In this document: piece by piece, positions 1-8,385 of the stretch
How positions within the stretch are numbered: position 1 is the stretch's first letter
Layout: each line of letters opens with the position of its first letter
The notes under the pieces: model-generated
Told to the model about the DNA's origin: nothing
Databases searched by the model: none
What the model saw: only the letters and a program-made list of their open reading frames with translations
Translations under genes and position numbers: made by a program
DNA from: Desulfovibrio sp. UBA6121
GTDB lineage: Bacteria; Desulfobacterota; Desulfovibrionia; Desulfovibrionales; Desulfovibrionaceae
Assembly: GCA_002422505.1 (NCBI GenBank)
Contig: DIVX01000143.1
Coordinates: forward strand, 12,562 to 28,484
DNA length: 15,923 nt
Reading direction: 5' to 3'

Positions 1-1197
1 CTCGCCCACCAGGATCACGTCCGGGTCCTGGCGCAAAATGCTGCGCAGGCCGGAGGCGAAGGTCATGCCCGCCTTGCGGTTCAACTGCACCTGGCGCACC
101 GTGGGCATGCGGTACTCCACGGGGTCTTCCAGGGTCACTATGTTGATGTCTGGCGTGTTGATGTGCCGCAGCAGGGCGTACAGCGTGGTGCTTTTGCCGC
201 TGCCCGTGGGGCCTGCGGCCACAATGAGCCCGTAGGGCTTCACCACGGCGGCCTCCACCTTGGCGCTGTCGGCCTTGGAAAGGCCCAGCTCGCCCAGGCT
301 CAGGCCGTTGGCGTTGCGCTCCAGCAGGCGCAGCACGATGTTCTCGCCGTGGACCGTGGGCAGAGAAGACGCGCGCACGTTGAATTCCCGGCGCTGGGTG
401 ACGAAGGTGAAGCGGCCGTCCTGGGGAATCTTGGACACGGCGATGTCCATGTTGCTCATGATCTTGAGGCGCGAAACAAGCGGCAAAAATCCGGCCTTGG
501 GGGGCGCGGGAATCATGCGCAGCTTGCCATCCACGCGAAAACGCAGCTGAATGCTGTCCTTCTCCGGGCTGATGTGCACGTCGCTGGCGTGTTCGCGCAC
601 GGCCTGGCTCAGAATGGAGTTCACCATGCGGATGACCGGGGCCTGGGAGGCCTGGTCCTGCAGGGTGTCGATGGCGATGTCTTCCTTTTCCTCGCCGCCC
701 GTTTGGGTGGTGATGTCGTATTCGTCCTCGGAAATGCCGCCGAAGAGGTCCTTGCCCTGCTCGCCCCGGCCATAAATGGCGCTGAAGAGCAGCTCGTAGT
801 CGTTCTCCGAGCAGATGACCGGCTCCACCTCAAGATTGGTGGCTATCTCCACCGCGTCCAGGGCGTTGATGTCCATGGGGTCGGTCATGGCGATGAGCAG
901 CAGGTGGCCGCGCTTGGACAGCGGCACCAGGCGGTAGCGCTGGGCCAGCTCCTCCGGCAGGAAGGAGTCGATGCGGTCCTCGTAGGGGTGCTTGTCCGGC
1001 GTGTAGCGGTCTATGCGCAGCTGCCGCCCTACAGAGTCGATGATGATGTTCTCTTTGAGGATGCCCGACTGGATGAGGTACTGGCCGAGCTTCAGGCCGG
1101 ACTTCTTCTGGCCGGAGAGCGCCGTCTGGAGCTGCTCCTCGGTCAAGGCGCCCACTTCGATGAGCAGTTCGCCAAGGCGTTTGCGTTCCCGTCTCAC
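1..1197 (-). CDS. mshE: Type IV pilus / type II secretion assembly ATPase (GspE/PilB/MshE family), C-terminus cut by window edge
   Basis: Hexameric cytoplasmic ATPase that powers pilin or pseudopilin assembly at the inner membrane. 399 codons are visible, read to the window edge without a stop; the remaining C-terminus lies outside. Residues 5-150 resemble the MshEN/T2SSE N-terminal domain (RLGELLIEVGALTEEQL). The ATPase core follows with HASDVHI (203-209), Walker A GPTGSGKS (329-336), the Asp box VTLEDPVEYR (354-363) and the beginning of Walker B, DPDVILVGE, at the edge. The start chosen is GTG at 1197, preceded by AGGA 8 nt upstream; it gives the usual N-terminus. It lies 25 nt after the stop of the MshM-like ATPase and is the last visible gene of the operon. 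The mshE symbol rests on gene order; pilB or gspE are the alternatives. The family call is firm. Confidence 0.93.
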   Translation of the reverse strand, partial: MRRERKRLGELLIEVGALTEEQLQTALSGQKKSGLKLGQYLIQSGILKENIIIDSVGRQLRIDRYTPDKHPYEDRIDSFLPEELAQRYRLVPLSKRGHLLLIAMTDPMDINALDAVEIATNLEVEPVICSENDYELLFSAIYGRGEQGKDLFGGISEDEYDITTQTGGEEKEDIAIDTLQDQASQAPVIRMVNSILSQAVREHASDVHISPEKDSIQLRFRVDGKLRMIPAPPKAGFLPLVSRLKIMSNMDIAVSKIPQDGRFTFVTQRREFNVRASSLPTVHGENIVLRLLERNANGLSLGELGLSKADSAKVEAAVVKPYGLIVAAGPTGSGKSTTLYALLRHINTPDINIVTLEDPVEYRMPTVRQVQLNRKAGMTFASGLRSILRQDPDVILVGE

Positions 1198-1222
1198 TTC
1201 TGTCGTCCTGGCCGCGGGGGGC

Positions 1223-2530
1223 TTACTGGCGTTCCGGGGCGGAGGCGCCCAACTGCCGGGCCATGGGCCGCTGCGCCAAGGCCAGAGCCGCCGTTTGGCT
1301 GTTTACGGGCTCCAGGGCGGGCTGGTCTTCCGCCTGGGGCAGGGGCGCCTGGGGCTGGGGCGCGTGCGGAGGTTCCACCATCTCGCGCATGGCGGGGCCC
1401 TGGTCGTGCTGGGGCAGCAGGGAAACGCGCCCGGCCAGGGGAGATTGCGTTGCGTCCGCTCCCTGGGCCTGCTGCGCGGCCGTGGCTTGGCCCGCCTGGG
1501 CTTCGTCCGGGGAAAGGGAAAGCTTCTGGGGCGAAATAGCGGCAACGGCAGGACCGGCTTCCTGCCCGGCAGGGCGAGCCTGGGCCTGCCCCGCAGGTGT
1601 TCCCAGCACCGGGCCGGAGGCGCCCAGGGAAAGCCAAAGTCCGCCAAGCCCAAGGCTCAGCACCGTCAGCATGGCCAGCCCGGCGGCCCGGCGCGGAACC
1701 CGCCTGGGCGTGGCGTCGGGCTGGGCGCAGCCGCGCACCTCGGCCAGGCCCACGCTTTTTTTGCCGCGCACCAGCATTTCCATAAGCGCCATGTGGCACA
1801 GGCGCACGGTTTTGCGCGGCGACCCGCCGCAGGCCAAGTGAATGGCCAGCAGCGCAGGCAGGCTGAAGCGCGCCGCAGGCTGTGCGCCTGCTGCGGCCAC
1901 GGCCAGACGGTGGCGAACCATCTGCCGCGTTTCGCCGAAGGAAAGGGGCCTGAGCCTGCGCCGCACGTTGATGCGGTCGGCCAGATTGGGCATGGCGTCC
2001 ACAATGGGCTCCAGCTCGCGCTGGGCGAAAATGACGATTTGCAGCAGCTTCGAGGTGTTGGTTTCGTAATTCAGCAGCTCGCGCAGAATCTCCAGGTTCG
2101 CGGGCGAAATCTTCTGGCCTTCGTCGATGATGAGCACCACCAGGCGCTTTTCCACCATGCCCAGGCGGAAAAGCTGCTGCTTGAGCGTTTCCTTGAGGGC
2201 CCACAGGCCCAGGCCGGGTTCCGGGCTTTGGCCGGTAACGCTGGCCAGAATGACGCGCAGGAACTCCTCGCTGCTGTCGAAGTGCGGGTCCAGCAGCAGG
2301 TGCACGTCGGTGCCCGCATCCTGGGCAAAGGCGCGCAAAAGGCTGCGGCACAGGGTGGTTTTGCCGGTGCCTATTTCGCCCGTCACCAGGTTCAGCCCCC
2401 GGCGCAGGCGCAGGGAGATTTCAAGTTCCTGCAGGCAGGTGGCGTGCTGGCGCGTGCCCAGCAGAAAGTTGGGGTCCGGGGAGTTGGAGAAGGGCTCGCG
2501 CTGAAAGCCGATTGCGGCGTAGTGGTTCAT
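1223..2530 (-). CDS. mshM: ExeA/MshM-like AAA ATPase with a membrane segment and low-complexity tail
   Basis: 435 aa. Residues 1-265 form an ExeA/GspA/MshM-type AAA ATPase: N-terminus MNHYAAIGFQREPFSNSPDP, Walker A GEIGTGKT (51-58), Walker B LVVLIIDEGQ (130-139), and an arginine-rich RINVRRRLRPL segment after it. A hydrophobic helix (about 283-303) is followed by about 130 residues rich in Ala, Gln and Pro, presumably periplasmic. In the family, GspA/ExeA helps secretin assembly through peptidoglycan; no recognisable peptidoglycan-binding domain is visible here. The ATG at 2530 overlaps the secretin stop (ATGA), indicating translational coupling. An open frame extends upstream to 2803, but that stretch only reads the repetitive secretin tail in another frame, so the conserved MNHY start is preferred. 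MshM proteins are usually shorter (about 280 aa); the extension may do part of the job of the missing MshN, which is speculation. Confidence 0.9.
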   Translation of the reverse strand: MNHYAAIGFQREPFSNSPDPNFLLGTRQHATCLQELEISLRLRRGLNLVTGEIGTGKTTLCRSLLRAFAQDAGTDVHLLLDPHFDSSEEFLRVILASVTGQSPEPGLGLWALKETLKQQLFRLGMVEKRLVVLIIDEGQKISPANLEILRELLNYETNTSKLLQIVIFAQRELEPIVDAMPNLADRINVRRRLRPLSFGETRQMVRHRLAVAAAGAQPAARFSLPALLAIHLACGGSPRKTVRLCHMALMEMLVRGKKSVGLAEVRGCAQPDATPRRVPRRAAGLAMLTVLSLGLGGLWLSLGASGPVLGTPAGQAQARPAGQEAGPAVAAISPQKLSLSPDEAQAGQATAAQQAQGADATQSPLAGRVSLLPQHDQGPAMREMVEPPHAPQPQAPLPQAEDQPALEPVNSQTAALALAQRPMARQLGASAPERQ

Positions 2531-4704
2531 CTGCCGTCTCCTGCGGCGGAGCGCGCCGCTTTGGTATGAAGCAGGGGAGCCTGAGCGAGAAGGCCCTGCG
2601 TTTGGCTGCGTGCCGCTTGGCCGGGCACTTGACCGGAAGCATTGTTGGACGCATGGCAGGAAGCATCGCATGCCGCGTTGCCGAAAGCGTTGCCGGGCGC
2701 GTTGCCGAAAGCGTTGCCGAAAGCGTCGCATGCCGCATGGCCGGAAGCATCGCATGCCGCGTTGCCGGAAGCGTTGCCGGGCGCGTCGCATGCCGCGCCG
2801 CATGCTGGGGCTGCACCCGCAGAGCCGTTCGGAAGGTTCGTCGTTGCTCCGGCCATGGGCAGCTCCAGGGTGGCCTCGGCCGCCGGGACAAGGCTTGCCC
2901 GGCCTGCGGGCGCGCCCGGCGCGGGCAGCAGGGTCAGGGTCAGCTCCAGGGGCTCCTGCCCGGGAATGATGAGCCTGCGCAGATCGGAACGCAAGGGTTT
3001 CTCGCCGGGGGTTTTGCCGCCGGTGGAGCCTTCCGCTTCCGGCGTTTTGCCGTTGGCTTTGTCCGCTGCGGCCTTGCGCGCGTCGATGAGCTCCTGCTCC
3101 AGCTCCTCATACGACTTCTGGCGCTCGCCTTCTTTCCAGTCGGCCAGCACCGTGGGCGTAATGAAGATCATGAACTCGTCCTTGAGGTCGTCCTTGCTTT
3201 GGCTTTTGGCTATCCAGCCCAGGCCGGGCACGTTCATCACGCCCGGAATGCCCGCCTCGTTCAACTGTTTGCGCAGCTTGGACAGGCCGGAAATGACCAC
3301 GGTTTCCCCGTTGCGGGCAATGAGCGTGGTCTCGGTCTTCTTTTTCACAATGTACGGGTTGCCAGCCACCGTGCGCGAGGTGTCCACCTCGTCCTTCTGC
3401 ACCAGCACCGTGAGCTTGATGAATTCCTCGTCGATGATGTGCGGGGTGATTTCAAGGCGCAGCACGGCGTCCTGGAAGTTCACGGTGTAGGTGGTGTCGG
3501 TTCCGGTGCCGGTTACGCTCTGGTAAGGCACGCGCTCGCCCGCCTCGGTGTAGGCTTTCTGATTGTCCATGGTGGAAATGGACGGGCTGGAGATGATGTT
3601 CAGCTTGTCTTCCGTGGCCAGGGCTTGCAGCTGGGTTTCCAGTATGCTGCCCCCGACCTTGCCGAAGGTCATGTCCAGGGCCATGCCCGTGCCGGTGTTG
3701 GCGACGGAGGTGGCGGGCAGGTTGAGGCCCAGCGGTCCTTGCGTGCCCGTGCCTACAACGGCCTCGCTGACGGTGGTGGTGGTGCTGCCGGAGGTGGAGC
3801 TGCTGGTGAGGGCGCTGCCGCCGCTCAAGCCCAGGTTGTTGCCGCTGCGCACCCGGCCAGAGTAGCTGCCGCCCCACAGGATGCCCAGGTCGCGGGCGGT
3901 TTCGCGCGTGGTTTCCACAATGTGCGCCTTGAGCTTGATCTGGGCGCGCGGGGAGTCAAGCTTGGTCAAAAGCCGGGTGACCTTGGAGATGTCCGACTCC
4001 ACGCTCTGGATGATGAGGGAGTTGGTGAGCTCGTCCACCTCCACGCTGCCCAGGGCTTTGCCGTCCTTGTCCTTGGTCAGGGTCTTTTCCAGGGTGGGCT
4101 TCACCAGCTTGGCGTCGGCGAAGCGCACCTTGGCCACGCTGGTGGTGAGGGGCTCTTCCTTGTGGCGCATGCTGCGCTGCAGGCTGGCGGTCTTCATGGC
4201 CGCATCAAGCTCGATGTTCGCCTTGAGGTCTGAAAGCGACATGACGCGGATGGTCTCGCCGTCAAAGGCGTAGGTGAGGTTGTTGGCGTTCAGAATGCCG
4301 GTGAAGACCTCGCTCCAGGGCCGCTCCACTATGTTCAGGTTCACAGTTCCGGTTACGCCGGGGGAAAGGGTGATGCTTTTGCCCGCCGCGCGGGAAAGGG
4401 CCTGCAGCACGGCCATCATTTCGGCGTTGTGCATGCGCAGGCTGATGCGCGTGCTGGGCAGTACGGGCGGGTTGGCCTGCGCTGCGGGGTCGGCTGCGGG
4501 CTTGTCTATGATCACCGGCGGTTCGGACAGGGCGAAGTGGCCGCGCGGGGAGTGCCCCTGCGACTGCTTCTCCATGGCCTTCCACGTCTCGGAGGCGTCC
4601 TCGACGTGGTCGGGCTCCGGTTTTTTCTGGGCGGAGCAGCCCAGGGCAAGGACGGCCAAAAGCGCGGCCAAGAGCCCCAGAAGTGCGGTTGGCTTTCGGT
4701 TCAT
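2527..4704 (-). CDS. mshL: Lipoprotein secretin, MshL/GspD/PilQ family, with Cys-containing repetitive C-terminal tail
   Basis: 725 aa outer-membrane secretin that should form the multimeric exit pore for the pilus or pseudopilus. It has a lipoprotein signal (LAVLALGC, lipid Cys 23). An STN-like domain (about 85-160, RISLRMHNAEMMAVLQALSR) is followed by a short N-domain (185-250, FADAKLVKPTLEKTL) and the secretin core (about 255-520). The core has the LETQLQALATEDKLNIISSP region and the signature NGETVVISGL...LNEAGIPGVMNVPGLGWIAK. A Ser/Thr/Gly-rich stretch (290-325) fits the gate loops. Secretins of this type normally end soon after residue 520; here another 205 residues follow, including a repeat with Cys 635, 639, 651, 659, 679 and 683. 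The start ATG (4704) overlaps the upstream gene's stop as ATGA, and the stop overlaps the mshM start in the same way. The MshL assignment fits the STN/core layout and gene order. Confidence 0.93.
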   Translation of the reverse strand: MNRKPTALLGLLAALLAVLALGCSAQKKPEPDHVEDASETWKAMEKQSQGHSPRGHFALSEPPVIIDKPAADPAAQANPPVLPSTRISLRMHNAEMMAVLQALSRAAGKSITLSPGVTGTVNLNIVERPWSEVFTGILNANNLTYAFDGETIRVMSLSDLKANIELDAAMKTASLQRSMRHKEEPLTTSVAKVRFADAKLVKPTLEKTLTKDKDGKALGSVEVDELTNSLIIQSVESDISKVTRLLTKLDSPRAQIKLKAHIVETTRETARDLGILWGGSYSGRVRSGNNLGLSGGSALTSSSTSGSTTTTVSEAVVGTGTQGPLGLNLPATSVANTGTGMALDMTFGKVGGSILETQLQALATEDKLNIISSPSISTMDNQKAYTEAGERVPYQSVTGTGTDTTYTVNFQDAVLRLEITPHIIDEEFIKLTVLVQKDEVDTSRTVAGNPYIVKKKTETTLIARNGETVVISGLSKLRKQLNEAGIPGVMNVPGLGWIAKSQSKDDLKDEFMIFITPTVLADWKEGERQKSYEELEQELIDARKAAADKANGKTPEAEGSTGGKTPGEKPLRSDLRRLIIPGQEPLELTLTLLPAPGAPAGRASLVPAAEATLELPMAGATTNLPNGSAGAAPACGAACDAPGNASGNAACDASGHAACDAFGNAFGNAPGNAFGNAACDASCHASNNASGQVPGQAARSQTQGLLAQAPLLHTKAARSAAGDGR
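2620..2817 (-). repeat. In-frame degenerate tandem repeat encoding the secretin tail
   Basis: A mosaic of short near-identical units (gcatcgcatgccgc, gttgccgaaagc, gttgccgggcgc on the plus strand). The largest visible unit is a 50-bp segment at 2653-2702 repeated at 2737-2786, 84 bp apart, with two mismatches. The 84-bp offset keeps frame (28 codons) and gives protein repeats of the type GNASGNAACDASGHAACDAF within residues 630-695 of the secretin. Unit number is likely to vary between strains (inference). Confidence 0.85.
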
Positions 4705-5225
4705 CGTTTTTTGACCACCCGTATGCGGATCTTGTCTGTGGCGTCTTCCACAAGAAGGACGCGTCGTGTGAACTTGCGTCCGCTGGGGCCATCCGTTCGC
4801 TCCAGCAGCACACTGTTCTTGTCTATGGCTTGGACCACATACCCGCCCTCGGCCAATTCGTCGCCGTGGGCGTACTCCACGCCGTTGATGACGGCGAAGA
4901 TCTTGGGCCCGATCTTAATGTAGCCGGAGTAGACGAACTCCACGGCTCCACCCTGCCCGGCCTGTCCTTCGTCCTGCGAAAGCCCGCCCTGGCCCCCGTA
5001 GAACGGGTCGCCGGTGGCGTTGTCGGCCAGCAGGGAAAGGCGGTAGGCCCTTGCCGGGGGCAGCTTAGCCTGCTCAACGCTGCGCAGCACCTCGTCCATG
5101 TTCAGGGCGGATGGGGCCGCAGCGCCGGGCAGGGGCGGACCACCGGGGGAGGAGAACTGCAGCACGCCCGCAACCACCAGGGTGGCGGCGAGGGCGCCGA
5201 GCATTATTTTTTCCCGTTTCTCCAT
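4701..5225 (-). CDS. PilP/GspC-like inner-membrane periplasmic protein (MshK position)
   Basis: 174 aa. Short cytoplasmic N-terminus, one membrane helix (about 8-24, IMLGALAATLVVAGVLQF), a Pro/Gly-rich linker, a DPFYGG motif (about 73-78), then a compact beta-rich domain (about 95-170, YSGYIKIGPKIFAVINGVEY). This layout is that of PilP/GspC/MshK proteins, which link the inner-membrane platform to the secretin. The stop overlaps the secretin ATG by 4 nt, so the pair is coupled. There is a 96-nt gap to the preceding gene, the largest in the operon; I see no convincing promoter or terminator in it. Similarity is low, so the assignment rests on architecture and position. Confidence 0.8.
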   Translation of the reverse strand: MEKREKIMLGALAATLVVAGVLQFSSPGGPPLPGAAAPSALNMDEVLRSVEQAKLPPARAYRLSLLADNATGDPFYGGQGGLSQDEGQAGQGGAVEFVYSGYIKIGPKIFAVINGVEYAHGDELAEGGYVVQAIDKNSVLLERTDGPSGRKFTRRVLLVEDATDKIRIRVVKKR

Positions 5226-5321
5226 CCCGTATCCAACCGCTCGCCTGTTGTATTGTTTCGCAATGTGCCGCCGCCAGTGAAAAATCCGTGGCCCCAGGCC
5301 CGCGCATTGGTGCGCCGTGCG

Positions 5322-5876
5322 CTATCCGCCAAGGGCGATGCGCAACTGCACCAGCATTTCCAGCCGTCCGTCCACGGCGCGCAGTTCCACCTTGTCCACG
5401 CGGGCCAGGCTGGGCATCTGGTTCAGGTCCAGCAGAAAGGCGCGCACGCCTTCCAACTCGCCGCTGAACACCCCCTGCGCCTGGATGCTGTTCTGGTCCT
5501 CGGTCATGCTCGCCGGATCCAGGGAAATTTCAAGGGGCTCCAGGCCCACAGCCCTGGCCCGGTGGCCCAGTTGCTCGGTGATGAGATAGGCCTGGGCGCG
5601 CGGCATGGGCTCGGCCTTGGGCGGCAGCAGCGCCTCCATGGTGGCGTTCTGCGCGTTGGCGCTCAAGCTGGTCAGGGCCGGCATGAGCTTTTGCTGCCGC
5701 TCCAGCCGGAGCTTCATGCTTGCAATTTCGCTGTCGAGCCTGCGGCCCTCGAACAGTGGCATAAGCGCCAGCAGGTACACCGCGCCAGCCAAAAGCACGG
5801 CCCCGATGACAACGCGCAACCCCAGCTGGCGCAGCTCCGGGGTCAGCTTGATGTTCATGTTCAGCGCCAGGGGCAT
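5322..5876 (-). CDS. PilO/GspM-like inner-membrane protein (MshJ position)
   Basis: 184 aa. One membrane helix (about 19-40, GLRVVIGAVLLAGAVYLLALMP), an adjacent coiled-coil segment (about 43-65, RRLDSEIASMKLRLERQQKL) and a C-terminal ferredoxin-like periplasmic domain (about 90-180, ending in LEMLVQLRIALGG). This is the standard PilO/GspM plan; such proteins pair with PilN/GspL under the secretin. The ATG at 5876 shares one base with the upstream gene's TAA (TAATG), so translation is probably coupled. A second Met at residue 7 (MNIKLTP) is an alternative start. Confidence 0.85.
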   Translation of the reverse strand: MPLALNMNIKLTPELRQLGLRVVIGAVLLAGAVYLLALMPLFEGRRLDSEIASMKLRLERQQKLMPALTSLSANAQNATMEALLPPKAEPMPRAQAYLITEQLGHRARAVGLEPLEISLDPASMTEDQNSIQAQGVFSGELEGVRAFLLDLNQMPSLARVDKVELRAVDGRLEMLVQLRIALGG

Positions 5877-8029
5877 TACTTCACCCCCACGTGCATGATG
5901 AAATGCAGCACCTGCTCTCCGCTGCCCAGTTCCTTCAGGCCCGACTCGTTGACCACGGGCATTTGCAGCATGGGCGAGGTCTGCAGGTCGAGCACCAGGC
6001 GCGAGAGCGCGGCGTCGAAACCTGAACGTTCGCCCGTGACCACGCCCTCGATGAGCAGCGTGCCCTGGTTGGTGGGCTGGGCTGCGGCCTTGGGCTTGGC
6101 CTGGCCGGGAGGCGGCGGCGCGGGGGTGTTTGCGGCCTCTGCGGGCGGGTATTCTACGCTAAGCGAAAGCAGGCGGATGTTCTCCGGCGTGCGCAGGGTC
6201 AGGTCGGCCAGGGCGGCCGGGGCCAGCAGGCGCGTGGATGCGGCGCGCAGGGCCAGCTGGCGCATCTTGAAGCGCTCCACCTTCAGCTTCAGCGCTTCAT
6301 CGTCGCCCAGGGCGCCCAGGGCGGCCGCCTGGTCCTGGAGCTGGTCCAGCTCCTTGCGCTTGGCCGCGTTGCTGCGCTCCAGCACCATTCCGGCCGCGCC
6401 GATGAGCAGCATGAACCCGGCCAGACCGAGAATGATGCTGCGCGTGACCAGACGTTTGGCCTCCTGGACGGTGCGCACCTTGTAGTTGGCGATGAGGTTC
6501 ACGCCCTTGTCCGGCTGGGCCAGGGCGGCGGCCAGGGCCGGGGCCAGGGCCATGCGGTCCGCCGGGGCGATCTGCCCTTCCCCGGCCTTGAGGATGGCCG
6601 CAGCGTCGAAGGGGGTGGGGGCGAAGCCCAGCTGCCCGGCAAGGGCCTGGGCGATGGCCGGGCAGCCGAAGATCTCGCCGCTCAGATGCAAGGCGTCGCA
6701 GCGGGCCTGCTGGCTGCTGGCGTAGTAGTCAAGGGTGCGCTCCACCTGGCGCGCCAGGCGCTCAATGGCCGGAGAGACGATTTTGATCATTTGCTCCGGG
6801 CTGAGCAGGTGCTGCCGCGTGGCGAAGGCGGGCTTGGGCGCGCCAAGCAGCACATGGCGCAAAAGTTCCTGGGCCTGGTCGGTGTTCAGCGGCTCTGGCG
6901 GCTCCGGCTGGGCGTGCTCATCCGGGGCGGCGGGCTTGGGCGCGCCGGGCAGGGGCAGCTCCAGGTCGGCCAGGGGTGCGGGCCGGGGCGTGGCCAGGGC
7001 CTGGAAGTGGTCGACCAGGGCCTCGGCCATGCTGCCCGCGCCGGAGCGGATGAAGCGGCTGAAGAGCAGGCGGTCCTTGGCGTACAGGCCGATGGCCGAG
7101 AAGTCCGGCTCCACGTGGATGTTGGCCGCCATGGCGTAGCCCGCAGGCGCGGCGGGCCTGTGGTACAGGGCGAGAAAGGCGTTGGGGATGGCGGTGACGC
7201 CGGTGAGGGCGCATCCGGCCTCCTGGAAGGCGTCGCGCAGGCGCTCCACATCGGCCTTGCGGGCCAGACAGGTGAGCACGTCCAGCCGGGGCTCCTTGGC
7301 GTCCTGGGTCGGCCCCTGGGGCAGATAGTCCAGGCAGTACTCGGCCTCGGCGAATTTCTTCTCTTTTTGCAGGGTCCAGTACACGGCGGCGTTGAGCTTG
7401 CCGCCGGAAAGCCTGGGCACGGCCAGGATGTTCAGGTCCAGGTCCGAGGAGCGCAGCACGGCCCAAAAATCCGCATTGACCGAGGCGAAGCCCAAGGCCT
7501 TCAGGCTGGACTGCAACAGGGACGGAAAGCCCTTTTCGCCGGGGGCCTGGTCCGGCTCCATGGGGAAGCGGCGCGCCGCCTCCACCACGCCGGTGGATTG
7601 GCGGATGACGGCCAGGCACAGGCTGGGCCCGGAAATGCTGACGCCGATGCAGTAGGCTTTGCAGGAGCCGCCAAGGCGAATTTGCCGGCACCAGAAGGGC
7701 GGCTTGGTCTGGCTTGGCGCGGGCGCAACACGGGTGGCGGCCTCTTTGTTTGCCTGCCTGGGCTGTTCGGGCAGGTTGGCCAGCAGGGGCTGTGCGCCCT
7801 GGGCAGGGGCGGGTTCCGGGGCCGTTGTCGTCCTGGCTCCCGGGTCGGAACTGGCGGGCTTGCGGCCCCCAAGGCTTGCGAACACCTCGCGCAGGGAAAG
7901 CGGGCGTGTCCAGATGGAGCACTGCCCGCACGGGGCGGCGCCTTCCCCTTGCCGGGACGGCGTCGCTTCTCCGCCACGGATGGAGCGCAGCAGCCTTTCT
8001 GTGGAGGTGAGCCGTTCCTTGAGATTCAC
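5876..8029 (-). CDS. PilM-PilN fusion protein (GspL/MshI-like), inner-membrane platform
   Basis: 717 aa and, I infer, first gene of the operon. Residues 1-120 are a Pro/Ala-rich leader with a CGQC pair (34-37). Residues 125-505 resemble the actin-like PilM fold: the phosphate-loop region is YCIGVSISGPSLCLAVI, and a later strand is ALHLSGEIFG. Residues from about 509 (GVNLIANY) form PilN: one membrane helix (about 531-550), a coiled coil (551-595) and a periplasmic domain to the end. PilM and PilN are usually separate proteins; fusion resembles the GspL plan, but the C-terminal half is PilN-like. The start is GTG at 8029 with AGAGG just upstream; the nearby ATG (8031) is out of frame, and an in-frame stop at 8051-8053 rules out an earlier start. 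A Pro-rich insert at about 349-381 interrupts the PilM part. Confidence 0.85.
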   Translation of the reverse strand: MNLKERLTSTERLLRSIRGGEATPSRQGEGAAPCGQCSIWTRPLSLREVFASLGGRKPASSDPGARTTTAPEPAPAQGAQPLLANLPEQPRQANKEAATRVAPAPSQTKPPFWCRQIRLGGSCKAYCIGVSISGPSLCLAVIRQSTGVVEAARRFPMEPDQAPGEKGFPSLLQSSLKALGFASVNADFWAVLRSSDLDLNILAVPRLSGGKLNAAVYWTLQKEKKFAEAEYCLDYLPQGPTQDAKEPRLDVLTCLARKADVERLRDAFQEAGCALTGVTAIPNAFLALYHRPAAPAGYAMAANIHVEPDFSAIGLYAKDRLLFSRFIRSGAGSMAEALVDHFQALATPRPAPLADLELPLPGAPKPAAPDEHAQPEPPEPLNTDQAQELLRHVLLGAPKPAFATRQHLLSPEQMIKIVSPAIERLARQVERTLDYYASSQQARCDALHLSGEIFGCPAIAQALAGQLGFAPTPFDAAAILKAGEGQIAPADRMALAPALAAALAQPDKGVNLIANYKVRTVQEAKRLVTRSIILGLAGFMLLIGAAGMVLERSNAAKRKELDQLQDQAAALGALGDDEALKLKVERFKMRQLALRAASTRLLAPAALADLTLRTPENIRLLSLSVEYPPAEAANTPAPPPPGQAKPKAAAQPTNQGTLLIEGVVTGERSGFDAALSRLVLDLQTSPMLQMPVVNESGLKELGSGEQVLHFIMHVGVK

Positions 8030-8385
8030 ATTCGCCTCTGTGATCGGTGGTTACGTAGCGCGGCCAGGCTGAGAAAACTATTTATTTTAGATAGCTGTAG
8101 GGCGCTTCCGCAGGCTGTTGCGTGTGAGTGTGGATAATCGTTGGAAAAAATCTACACTATTTATATTTCTTTGGTAACTGTTAGTGTCAGTCAATCAGGA
8201 AAGTCAAGCCTGAAATACCCACAATCCAATGTTGGCGTGGGTCTGCAGGGTGCCTGGCTCTTTTCTTTTGTATTGATTTTTTGGGCGCAGAGCGATGTTG
8301 TGCGCCTTGTCTTATTTACAGCTGGCATAAAGTCATATACAAAATACCCTGAAAAAGTGTTCCAGGTCTATACTGCGGAGGGTCC
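8030..8385. other. AT-rich divergent intergenic region between the pilus operon and cheV
   Basis: 356 bp without a supported gene and much more AT-rich than its flanks. It must hold promoters for both the leftward operon and rightward cheV, but neither has a clear consensus. Two structures are visible: a near-palindrome at 8078-8094 (ctatttattttagatag), just upstream of the pilus operon, and an inverted repeat with arms 8217-8222 and 8237-8242 (acccac/gtgggt) plus inner arms ccaa/ttgg. A weak sigma70-like pair TTTACA / TACAAA with 17-nt spacing lies about 50 bp before cheV. Confidence 0.5.

Noticed and set aside
2620..2817. Possible CRISPR-like array
   Set aside because: Repeats are irregular, contiguous, lack unique spacers and keep the secretin reading frame.
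2512..4233. 573-codon plus-strand frame
   Set aside because: It lies opposite the secretin; its His/Gly/Val/Gln-rich composition is typical of an antisense shadow in GC-rich DNA.
4683..6485. 600-codon plus-strand frame
   Set aside because: Antisense shadow of the PilP/PilO/PilN-like genes, with no domain and no ribosome site.
8077..8094. Promoter of the pilus operon with TAAAAT as -10
   Set aside because: No acceptable -35 at 16-18 nt upstream and no sigma54 GG/GC pair at proper spacing; listed only as a near-palindrome.
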